Assembly: GCA_002794515.1 (NCBI GenBank)
Contig: PGTJ01000122.1
Location: forward strand, 1-7,200
DNA: 7,200 nt
From: Phototrophicales bacterium
GTDB taxonomy: Bacteria; Chloroflexota; Anaerolineae; Aggregatilineales; Phototrophicaceae
Direction of reading: 5' to 3'
Positions 1 through 5,343 of the stretch are shown in pieces. Made by a program: the position numbers and the translations under genes. Every line of letters begins with the position of its first letter. Position 1 is the stretch's first letter. The notes beneath the pieces are model-generated. The model was not told the origin of the DNA. It saw nothing but the letters and a program-made list of their open reading frames with translations, and did no database searches.

Positions 1-2442
1 ATCTCGTACCATGAACATGCGTGATAATGCGTTCGGTTCGCTTTGACCAATCAATATGCCACGCGTATCCATCTCAAATCGGAAATCTTCCCAACGGATA
101 CGTTTCGATAACCCATTGACCGCCGTGTCTAAATCGACATTGGGTGGTGGGGAATATCGCAAACCACCTGCTAAGGCTTCATGTGGTGGGATGGGTGGTG
201 GTCGCCAACTGACCTCGCTACCATCGTTCACACGAGGCATATTGATGAACACTGGTGGCAATGTCACGATCACTTGCGGTTCGCTGGTATTACCGGGTAT
301 AGGACCGCCAAATCGATTATATCCAATGCCGATGAGTGGTATAATTTGCCCACGTAGGCGATAAATCGTGCAATATCGCGTAACACCCTCACCACGACGA
401 TATGACCACTCGCCAGGTCCCAATATTGGCACATTGAGAGGATGGTTCGCATCAATCACCAGCGAATAATTGCCTGCTTCCATGTTGGGGAACTCAAAGT
501 AGCCACTCGAATCGGGCGATGTGGTATACAACGGTTCGCCAGAACAGGTATCGTTAGGGATGAGTTCGATGTAAACCCCGCCGATCGGTGGTTCACCTGC
601 ATCCCAATGATTATTTGATGATATTAGGCGCGGTCCAATTTCCATACAGCCCGTTGGTAGTGGCGCACGGAAATCCAGTTGTACTGCCGATTCATCGCAT
701 ATATCTTCAAAGACGTATCCCGCCAAAGTCGTCGGTGGATATGGAATTGGGATGATCGTCCCGCCAATCAGGTCGACTAAGTTCGGCACTCTGAAGCGAT
801 TGCTACCCCAATTATAAGGATCAATCATCGGACTACCGAATTGGTCGCCCATGCCCTCCGATGGTTTGTCATCGCGCCAGCTATGTTCGGGTGTGAAGAG
901 CGTTGCCGCCCATACCGTCAGATTGTTGAAGATGTTCTCGCAAGTCGGATTGTTCCATATCGCGTACATCTCATCTTGTGGCACGATACGAATAAGGTCG
1001 AGCGCTTTTGCCGCCGAGCCACTCATGGTCACTTCGCCTGCGCTATTGAACAGCACAAAGTTGTACCAATTGATACCACAATCGCGGACGAGCATGGTTA
1101 TGAATTGTGCCTCATCCACCATGAGGGTGTTGATATAATCCTGCCATTCATAGAAAATTTGACACATCGTGGGATGCGCCCATGGATCATTCACCGCACG
1201 GAGAAACATGCCCGCGTTATAGCCGTAATCGCGGAAGTTGGCGATGATGGAGCGCACGAGGAACAATTCGCTATCTTCGGGATAGCTGGACAAGCATTCC
1301 GCCGCGGCAATGATAAGGCGATGTCCATCATTCAATGAGCTGGGGAAGCCGAAATCCATGCCCGTGCCGTTCAGTGCCATAAATGCACAGAACACATCCC
1401 GTTCTGGTGTGCCTTCGGCGGCGGTTGAGAGCGCCATGACGGCGGCATCTATCTGACTTGCCATGGTCGGGAATAAGCGATAGGCATTACGGAGCATCCG
1501 CAAATATTCGGTCGTGGGGATGAACATGCCGATTCCACACGATGTGTCGTCCATGCCACCACCACCAAGCGCATCGGCGATGATTTTCACCTCGCCATCG
1601 CGCAATGTGCCAAAGGCAAAATCGCGCAGGGCGATGGTCAGCGTACGACATGGGTCGCTGGTCGCCAAAATTCGCAACAATGCCCCAATCGGCAACCGGT
1701 TGGCTTGTGGACGCAAATCGCTACAAGTGCCGAACACCGCATCCATCAAAATGGTCAAATTGGGGTCGAAGAACAGGCTGGGCGGTTGTTCGGTGATAAC
1801 CGGTTGGTCGGGTTGGGTGACTGGCACAACGGTTGCGCGGGGAGGATTGGTCGGTTGTGCGGGTTGTGCGGGGCAACCGTTGGGTGTTTGCGCGAATTCA
1901 TATGGACATTGGTCGGTCGGATCGCCGATGCCATCACCATCGCTATCGGGTGGGCAACCATTGGGCAGTGTGCCATAGACATATGGGCAGGCATCGGTTG
2001 GGTCGCCGATGCCATCACCATCGCTATCAGGGATGAACGGACAACCATCGGGTGTTTGTGCAAACTCAAATGGGCATTTATCCTTGTCATCCGTCACACC
2101 ATCGCCATCGCTATCAGGGATGAATACAGTAAAGACGGCGGTGCCATAATCGGGTTCGTCAATCCAAGATTGACGACAATTGATATAAATGAGTGTTCCA
2201 ACAGGTGTGCCAACGGGAACGGTATAATACAAATAAGTGCTTTGTGGCACCCATCCCAAATCGGGTCCGCCATCGATGTTACAGGTATAATCCAGCGATG
2301 GTACTGATCCAGAATACGAGATGGTGATGGTTGTCCCTGGTGGACCGATAGATGGATCGATGAACACCGATCCCGCTTGCGCTGGAGCAAGCATGATGAA
2401 TAACGACACAAAGACGATTATGCTCAGTGTGATGCGTCGCAT
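1..2442 (-). CDS. Large secreted multidomain protein with TSP3 repeats and SdrD_B-like domain (3' end outside window)
   Basis: An uninterrupted frame of 814 codons starts at ATG 2442-2440 and continues past the left edge. AAAGGA (2454-2459) lies 11 nt upstream of the start. Residues 1-23 form a signal peptide (MRR, hydrophobic core, APAQA cleavage site). Residues 24-107 look like an Ig/IPT-type beta domain with Cys54 and Cys89 placed for a disulfide. Residues 110-191 hold three thrombospondin type-3 calcium-binding repeats (DSDGDG...D.CP). A Pro/Gln/Thr linker (192-222) follows. Residues 223-520 are an unrecognised, mostly helical region with eight cysteines (240, 265, 302, 352, 383, 427, 455, 501). 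Residues 575-708 resemble an SdrD_B/Cna_B beta-sandwich (GYVFED, DAGEPPIGGVYIEL, SSGYFEFPNMEAGNYSLVID). Residues 725-814 are Pro-rich. The protein is probably exported and surface-attached or released. No anchor is visible because the C-terminus is missing. The specific function is unknown. Confidence 0.88.
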   Translation of the reverse strand, partial: MRRITLSIIVFVSLFIMLAPAQAGSVFIDPSIGPPGTTITISYSGSVPSLDYTCNIDGGPDLGWVPQSTYLYYTVPVGTPVGTLIYINCRQSWIDEPDYGTAVFTVFIPDSDGDGVTDDKDKCPFEFAQTPDGCPFIPDSDGDGIGDPTDACPYVYGTLPNGCPPDSDGDGIGDPTDQCPYEFAQTPNGCPAQPAQPTNPPRATVVPVTQPDQPVITEQPPSLFFDPNLTILMDAVFGTCSDLRPQANRLPIGALLRILATSDPCRTLTIALRDFAFGTLRDGEVKIIADALGGGGMDDTSCGIGMFIPTTEYLRMLRNAYRLFPTMASQIDAAVMALSTAAEGTPERDVFCAFMALNGTGMDFGFPSSLNDGHRLIIAAAECLSSYPEDSELFLVRSIIANFRDYGYNAGMFLRAVNDPWAHPTMCQIFYEWQDYINTLMVDEAQFITMLVRDCGINWYNFVLFNSAGEVTMSGSAAKALDLIRIVPQDEMYAIWNNPTCENIFNNLTVWAATLFTPEHSWRDDKPSEGMGDQFGSPMIDPYNWGSNRFRVPNLVDLIGGTIIPIPYPPTTLAGYVFEDICDESAVQLDFRAPLPTGCMEIGPRLISSNNHWDAGEPPIGGVYIELIPNDTCSGEPLYTTSPDSSGYFEFPNMEAGNYSLVIDANHPLNVPILGPGEWSYRRGEGVTRYCTIYRLRGQIIPLIGIGYNRFGGPIPGNTSEPQVIVTLPPVFINMPRVNDGSEVSWRPPPIPPHEALAGGLRYSPPPNVDLDTAVNGLSKRIRWEDFRFEMDTRGILIGQSEPNALSRMFMVRD
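1870..2115 (-). repeat. Three TSP3-type calcium-binding repeats, visible as DNA repeats
   Basis: These repeats lie inside the secreted-protein gene and encode residues 110-191. The unit reads DSDGDG-(V/I)-(T/G)-D...D-(K/A/Q)-CP, ending in a (D/N)GCP turn. The Asp-rich loops are the calcium ligands of thrombospondin type-3 repeats. The shared core TCGCTATC on the plus strand recurs at 1940, 2021 and 2108, giving spacings of 81 and 87 bp (27 and 29 codons). The first and second copies are nearly identical over about 27 nt, so recent duplication or homogenisation is likely. Confidence 0.85.
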
Positions 2443-2477
2443 ATACGATAAAATCCTTTCACACAACAACAATAAAT

Positions 2478-2491
2478 TGGCAATATTGCCA
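2478..2491. promoter_or_regulatory. Perfect 14-bp palindrome (TGGCAATATTGCCA) in the leader of the secreted-protein gene
   Basis: The sequence is its own reverse complement over all 14 bases. It sits just downstream of the extended -10 at 2499-2507, where the transcription start is expected, and about 36 bp ahead of the start codon. The position fits a repressor operator or a short hairpin at the 5' end of the mRNA. No specific regulator is recognised, and a chance palindrome of this length is possible in a window of this size. Confidence 0.4.
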
Positions 2492-2498
2492 TAATTTC

Positions 2499-2507
2499 AC
2501 TATACCA
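2499..2507 (-). promoter_or_regulatory. Extended -10 promoter element for the secreted-protein gene
   Basis: Read on the minus strand, the bases are TGGTATAGT. This is a TGn extended -10 followed by TATAGT (5 of 6 matches to TATAAT). No good -35 is seen at 17 bp, which is tolerated by extended -10 promoters. The predicted start near 2492 gives a leader of about 50 nt with the AAAGGA ribosome site at 2454-2459. Confidence 0.4.
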
Positions 2508-2575
2508 CACCTTTTGTAATTTTGCGTAATAGAGAATAAGGAATTTGTCATGTTTCGTAATTTTTGGATGAGAAA

Positions 2576-2613
2576 ATCAAAAAGCACACGCGCAGAGGCA
2601 TGTGCTTTTTGAT
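2576..2613 (-). terminator. Intrinsic terminator downstream of the ClpP-like gene
   Basis: A perfect 13-bp stem is formed by ATCAAAAAGCACA (2576-2588) and TGTGCTTTTTGAT (2601-2613) around a 12-nt loop. On the minus strand the hairpin ends in GCTTTTTGATTTTCT, which provides a U-rich tail. It begins 10 bp after the stop codon of the ClpP-like gene and separates that gene from the secreted-protein gene on the same strand. The A-rich 5' arm means it may also work in the opposite direction. Confidence 0.8.
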
Positions 2614-2623
2614 AGTTGAGTGC

Positions 2624-3298
2624 TTATTTGGTTAAAATCTCGTCTGTAAAGCCATTTTCGATGCACATCTCGGCATCCATCCAAAAATCGCGGGTGAGCA
2701 TATTCCGAATTTTATCGGCATCCACTTTGGAATGTGCCGCATAAAAATTGACCAGTCTGTCCATCGCTTTTTGTTGAAGCGCCATTTCGTCTTTGAAGTT
2801 TTCGTGCGTCCCCCAAACCATACTGCTCAGTTGGTGAACGAGCATGAAACTGCTGGGCAAAATATACCGTTTTGTGCCTTTCATGGCGATGAGTGTAGCG
2901 GCGCTGGCGCAGATGCCCTCCACAACTGTATAGATGGGTGATTTTATCATGCTCATTTGGTCGGCGATGCTGAAGCCAGTGAATAAATCACCACCATACG
3001 AATGGATATGCAACCAAATAGGGGTGAGCGGTTGCCCTTCTAAACCACGCGACAGGTGTTCATTGCGTAATGCGCTATCTGCCTCGCGGAGTGCGCGGAT
3101 GAGTGCCAAACAACGGTCACTATCCACATCGGCGTAAAAATATACATGATTATCAATCGTTTCTACCGTCAAACGGCGTTCTTCGCGGTCATAACCGCCC
3201 ACATCTCTTAAGCCAAACGATTGGGTGAGGTGATTAGAAGGGTATTGATATTTCATACGCTTTGTTGGTTTTATCCCTATTCTATTGATAAGGTGCAT
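2624..3298 (-). CDS. ClpP-type serine peptidase (family S14), stand-alone
   Basis: This 224-residue protein has the ClpP fold signatures in order: IWLHIHSYGGD (94-104, oxyanion-hole glycines), the nucleophile Ser132 in GICASAATLIAMKG, His155 in FMLVHQLSS, and Asp204 in TRDFWMDAE. The catalytic triad is therefore complete. There is no signal peptide, so it should be cytosolic. ClpP normally forms a two-ring barrel fed by ClpX, ClpA or ClpC, but no ATPase partner is in the window. The MLVHQLSS...WGTHEN...DAEMCIENGF region looks to me more like ClpP-like proteins of large phages than housekeeping ClpP. That is a judgement from memory. Start ATG 3298 fits the promoter at 3322-3350 with a leader of about 17 nt and a weak GGA. 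Met15 (3256) is an alternative with no better ribosome site. Confidence 0.93.
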   Translation of the reverse strand: MHLINRIGIKPTKRMKYQYPSNHLTQSFGLRDVGGYDREERRLTVETIDNHVYFYADVDSDRCLALIRALREADSALRNEHLSRGLEGQPLTPIWLHIHSYGGDLFTGFSIADQMSMIKSPIYTVVEGICASAATLIAMKGTKRYILPSSFMLVHQLSSMVWGTHENFKDEMALQQKAMDRLVNFYAAHSKVDADKIRNMLTRDFWMDAEMCIENGFTDEILTK

Positions 3299-3321
3299 GG
3301 AGAAATTCCATCACTATCATC

Positions 3322-3350
3322 ATTATGTCACAAATTTTGTAAGTCCTCAA
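3322..3350 (-). promoter_or_regulatory. Sigma70-type promoter of the ClpP-like gene
   Basis: On the minus strand the -35 is TTGAGG (3350-3345) and the -10 is CATAAT (3327-3322), separated by exactly 17 bp. The -10 is preceded by TGA, giving an extended TGn-CATAAT. The predicted start is near 3315, about 17 nt before ATG 3298. This supports an independent transcript for the peptidase. Confidence 0.5.
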
Positions 3351-3378
3351 GGGGTCAAAAGAAATCATTAAATATTTT

Positions 3379-3582
3379 TTACAATTTATTGACAATTAAT
3401 GAATGATATTTTTGATCAATTGATTGACAAGTATCTAATTTGTGTGCTACTTTCATCTTAGATAGCAATATCAAATTGTACCCTACCATGTGAATAGATG
3501 ATGGATTTGCTCTGTTTGTCTCTGATGTATCAAGATATAGGTGAGTAGCTCGCTCAATAAGAGATAAATCAGCTAACTTCAT
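3379..3582 (-). CDS. Possible small protein, 67 residues, unrecognised
   Basis: The frame runs from ATG 3582-3580 to a TAA at 3381-3379, with an in-frame stop a few codons upstream, so the start is fixed. The sequence begins MKLADLSLIERATHLYLD and looks protein-like, with no transmembrane segment and a Lys/Leu-rich end. A perfect TATAAT (3605-3600, minus strand) would place the transcript start about 10 nt before the ATG. That gives an almost leaderless mRNA and would explain the absence of a Shine-Dalgarno site. Codons are much more AT-rich than in neighbouring genes, which suggests a recently acquired gene, a remnant or no gene at all. No family is recognised and conservation is unknown. 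Confidence 0.3.
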   Translation of the reverse strand: MKLADLSLIERATHLYLDTSETNRANPSSIHMVGYNLILLSKMKVAHKLDTCQSIDQKYHSLIVNKL

Positions 3583-3599
3583 TTCGATAGCAGGTGTTT

Positions 3600-3605
3600 A
3601 TTATA
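3600..3605 (-). promoter_or_regulatory. Perfect TATAAT -10 hexamer ahead of the 67-codon frame
   Basis: ATTATA on the plus strand reads TATAAT on the minus strand. The best -35 upstream is AAGACA at a short 15-bp spacing, so only the -10 is convincing. The expected start near 3593 lies about 10 nt from ATG 3582. Confidence 0.3.
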
Positions 3606-3640
3606 CAGTTATCTGATTGATGTCTTATTGGAGGGGGTGT

Positions 3641-3757
3641 ATGTGCGACTTGTATCCTGATGTGTCGGATACCAACAGAGCATATCGATTGTTTCTTCAC
3701 ACGATAATGATGAATCTGATATTTCCATCGAACAATTATCTCTCATTGATTTGTTGA
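3641..3757 (+). CDS. Possible 38-residue upstream peptide in the leader of the NYN gene
   Basis: A short frame starts at ATG 3641 and ends at TGA 3755-3757, 19 nt before the NYN start. GGAGG (3630-3634) stands 6 nt before its ATG, among the best ribosome-binding sites in the window. The product begins MCDLYPDVSDTNRAYRLF and becomes hydrophobic later (MMNLIF, YLSLIC). No family is recognised. A hairpin (3652-3672) lies inside its first codons and its stop falls in another hairpin beside the NYN ribosome site. It could therefore be a leader peptide that couples translation to the NYN gene, or a chance frame after a G-rich stretch. Composition is AT-rich like the surrounding region. Confidence 0.3.
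   Translation: MCDLYPDVSDTNRAYRLFLHTIMMNLIFPSNNYLSLIC
3652..3672 (+). other. Hairpin in the NYN leader
   Basis: GTATCC (3652-3657) pairs with GGATAC (3667-3672). Two more inner pairs (GA with TC) form after a one-base bulge, leaving a TGTG loop. There is no T-rich tail, so it is not an intrinsic terminator. Confidence 0.35.
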
Positions 3758-3770
3758 TTTCAACAAGGAG
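3751..3770 (+). promoter_or_regulatory. Small hairpin abutting the NYN ribosome-binding site
   Basis: TTGTTG (3751-3756) and CAACAA (3761-3766) form a 6-bp stem with a four-base loop. The 3' arm shares two bases with the Shine-Dalgarno AAGGAG (3765-3770), which is 6 nt before ATG 3777. Folding would partly mask the site. The stop codon of the 38-codon frame (3755-3757) lies in the stem and loop, so ribosomes finishing that frame would open it. Confidence 0.35.
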
Positions 3771-3776
3771 TCTATC

Positions 3777-4517
3777 ATGCCTCAACCCGCACCTTTTCAA
3801 ATGAACTTAGCTGTTTTGATTGATGGCGATAACGCCCAGTACAAGTTCATGCCACAAATACTCGAAGAAGTGAGTCGTCATGGCACAGTGACCAACCGTC
3901 GCGCATATGGTGATTGGACACAACCCAATTTAGCCCCTTGGCGAGACGTGATGTTGGCAAATGCCATTCATCCCGTCCAACAATGGCGTTATACAACTGG
4001 TAAAAATGCCACCGATAGCGCCTTGATTATTGATGCCATGGATATTTTATATTCTGGCACGGTACAGGGATTTTGCATCGTCTCGAGCGATAGCGATTAC
4101 ACACGGCTTTGCACACGAATCCGCGAGTCGGGTTTGTTTGTGATGGGAATTGGCGCAAAGCCGACACCCGAAGCCTTTATCAAAGCCTGTGATGTGTTCG
4201 TCTATGTCGAAAATCTCAATCCTGCTCAAGAGAAATCTCTATCCAAAGCATCTAGCCCTGATGCCGATGCAAAAAAAAACAAACAACTGCTCGAACTCTT
4301 GTCCAGAGCATTTGACATCATCGCCCCAGAGGATGAATGGGTGCATCTCGGCGCATTAGGTCAGGCATTGCAACGCATTGATCCCAGTTTTGATAGCCGT
4401 ACATATGGTTATAAAACATTATCCTTATTGGCTAAATCGTTGCCCAAGTACTTAGAGATGAAAGACACAAAAAAGACGGGGAATTCGTCCATCTATGTCC
4501 GACTGATTGAGCAATAA
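3777..4517 (+). CDS. NYN-domain (LabA/DUF88-type) putative RNase with C-terminal LOTUS/OST-HTH-like domain
   Basis: The protein has 246 residues, with start ATG 3777 set by AAGGAG 6 nt upstream. Residues 10-146 are a PIN-like NYN domain. The acidic metal-binding residues are visible: Asp16, Asp18 and Asn19 in LIDGDN, Asp80 and Asp86 in NATDSALIIDAMD, and Asp105 and Asp107 in IVSSDSDY. These match the family pattern for Mg2+-dependent RNA cleavage, so the active site appears intact. Residues 150-167 are a polar linker. Residues 168-246 (LLELLSRAF...EWVHLGALGQAL...FDSRTYGYKTLSLLAKSLPKYLEM) fit the winged-helix LOTUS/OST-HTH fold, which binds RNA. A cytosolic RNA-processing or RNA-decay role is likely. 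The RNA target cannot be told. It stands alone, with a long AT-rich leader in front and no partner gene. Confidence 0.94.
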   Translation: MPQPAPFQMNLAVLIDGDNAQYKFMPQILEEVSRHGTVTNRRAYGDWTQPNLAPWRDVMLANAIHPVQQWRYTTGKNATDSALIIDAMDILYSGTVQGFCIVSSDSDYTRLCTRIRESGLFVMGIGAKPTPEAFIKACDVFVYVENLNPAQEKSLSKASSPDADAKKNKQLLELLSRAFDIIAPEDEWVHLGALGQALQRIDPSFDSRTYGYKTLSLLAKSLPKYLEMKDTKKTGNSSIYVRLIEQ

Positions 4518-4732
4518 GTCGGTGTTGCTGGTGGTGCAACACTGAAATCCAATTCGTCAATTGTTTCCGCCATGGGTTCTATGCCTATAGCGGTTTGATT
4601 GTACTATCCCGCTAAATAAATTGTTCCTGACGGCAATTTGTGATATTTGTAACATATCATTCATGACCACAATAGTCAGATTTTGTGCTTGACTAAAATA
4701 AGACACTGTGCTTTTGTTTGAGGAGACTAGCT
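4518..4732 (+). other. Spacer between the NYN and flavodoxin genes with a post-stop hairpin
   Basis: GTGTTGC (4522-4528) and GCAACAC (4536-4542) form a 7-bp stem with a 7-nt loop five bases after the NYN stop codon. No T-run follows, so it may protect the mRNA 3' end or be a weak, factor-dependent terminator. The rest of the spacer has no open frame with a ribosome site and no convincing promoter. The flavodoxin gene could have a weak promoter here or be read through from the NYN gene. Confidence 0.4.
4720..4725 (+). promoter_or_regulatory. Ribosome-binding site that fixes the flavodoxin start
   Basis: GAGGAG lies 7 nt before ATG 4733. This excludes the in-frame TTG at 4718, which would overlap the site. 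Confidence 0.85.
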
Positions 4733-5251
4733 ATGACCCCGAAACTGCTCGTTGCATATGCCACACGTACCGGGGGGACAGCGCCAATCGCTGAAGCCAT
4801 CGCCAACACACTACAAGTCGAAGGCTTGAATGTGGATGTCGGACCGATTAAAGAAGTGACAGATGTTCGGTCATATGACTCGGTGATTTTAGGGAGTTCG
4901 ATCCGCGCAGGCAATTGGTTGCCAGAGATGATCGAATTCATGAAAGATAACCTGCACCAATTGCAAAATATGCCTGTGGCATTCTTCACCGTGTGCCTCA
5001 CCTTATCGGATGATACCCCCGAAAATCGGGAGACGGTTCGCAAATACTTAGATCCCGTGCGCCAATTGATAAACCCTGTTATCGAGGGGTATTTCGCGGG
5101 CAAAATGGATTTTTCGAGATTATCTTTACCCGTCCGATTTTTAGTCAAGGCAATGAAAGCCCCAGAAGGCGATTTCCGCGATTGGGAAAAAATTCGCCAA
5201 TGGGCGCTCGATGCAAAACCCTATCTTGTGGGGAATAGCATCACGTCATAA
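4733..5251 (+). CDS. Flavodoxin-domain protein of the HemG-like (protoporphyrinogen oxidase) group
   Basis: The protein has 172 residues from ATG 4733, chosen for its GAGGAG site. The N-terminus carries the FMN phosphate loop: YATRTGGTAPIAEAIA (9-24) matches the T-x-T-G-x-T pattern of flavodoxins. GSSIRAGNW (54-62) and FTVCLT (85-90) occupy the places of the loops that hold the isoalloxazine ring. The C-terminal GDFRDWEKIRQWA (146-158) resembles the end of menaquinone-dependent protoporphyrinogen oxidase HemG and its short relatives. The protein should bind FMN and act as a cytosolic or membrane-associated electron carrier or oxidase. No haem gene is nearby, so I do not assign HemG itself. 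A plain flavodoxin-like electron-transfer protein is the alternative. The gene is monocistronic and is followed by a strong hairpin. Confidence 0.9.
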   Translation: MTPKLLVAYATRTGGTAPIAEAIANTLQVEGLNVDVGPIKEVTDVRSYDSVILGSSIRAGNWLPEMIEFMKDNLHQLQNMPVAFFTVCLTLSDDTPENRETVRKYLDPVRQLINPVIEGYFAGKMDFSRLSLPVRFLVKAMKAPEGDFRDWEKIRQWALDAKPYLVGNSITS

Positions 5252-5271
5252 CCCTCACTTCCTGTTTGTGC

Positions 5272-5299
5272 AAGACGCGGGTTTTATCGCCCGCGTCTT
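5272..5299. terminator. Hairpin terminator between convergent genes
   Basis: AAGACGCGGG (5272-5281) and CCCGCGTCTT (5290-5299) form a perfect 10-bp GC-rich stem with an 8-nt loop. On the plus strand it is followed by CTTTCATACATTC, a modest pyrimidine tail, so it best serves the flavodoxin gene ending at 5251. On the minus strand, serving the operon ending at 5344, there is no U-run and termination would be weaker. Confidence 0.75.
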
Positions 5300-5343
5300 C
5301 TTTCATACATTCATATTGAGTATATCGCTCATATCACATACGG

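Larger units (their letters stand above)
3299..3776. other. AT-rich intergenic region without a confident gene
   Basis: About 480 bp separate the divergent ClpP-like and NYN genes. The stretch is clearly richer in A and T than the flanking genes, most strongly at 3360-3480. It contains the ClpP-like promoter (3322-3350) and two TTGACA hexamers on the plus strand (3389-3394 and 3424-3429), the first followed after 16 bp by TTTGAT. Overlapping palindromes TTGATCAA (3412-3419) and ATCAATTGAT (3415-3424) are also present. Further along come a 67-codon minus-strand frame, a 38-codon plus-strand frame and two hairpins in front of the NYN gene. No tRNA, insertion sequence or repeat array is seen. 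Confidence 0.7.

Noticed and set aside
841..1338. 165-codon open frame on the plus strand
   Set aside because: It is antisense to the secreted-protein gene, has no ribosome site, and the opposite strand has domain-level support.
1705..2307. 200-codon open frame on the plus strand with repeated DAITIAI-like segments
   Set aside because: The repeats are the complement of the TSP3 repeats; the real coding strand is minus.
2094..2411. 105-codon minus-strand frame and the 111-codon frame at 1755-2090
   Set aside because: They are frame-shifted readings inside the secreted-protein gene, whose own frame starts at 2442 with a signal peptide and stays open.
3221..3406. 61-codon plus-strand frame over the start of the ClpP-like gene
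   Set aside because: It overlaps the peptidase N-terminus and its promoter and has no ribosome site.
3609..3800. 63-codon minus-strand frame across the NYN start
   Set aside because: It overlaps the NYN ribosome site and start codon in antisense and has no recognisable features.
4689..4717. TTGACT with TTTTGT 17 bp later as a flavodoxin promoter
   Set aside because: The -10 matches only 3 of 6 bases and the transcript would begin at the ribosome site, leaving almost no leader.
4718..4732. TTG start extending the flavodoxin by five residues
   Set aside because: It overlaps the GAGGAG ribosome site that serves ATG 4733, and flavodoxin proteins normally begin close to the first strand.
4693..5148. 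151-codon minus-strand frame
   Set aside because: It is the antisense shadow of the flavodoxin gene, whose FMN loop and ribosome site are clear.
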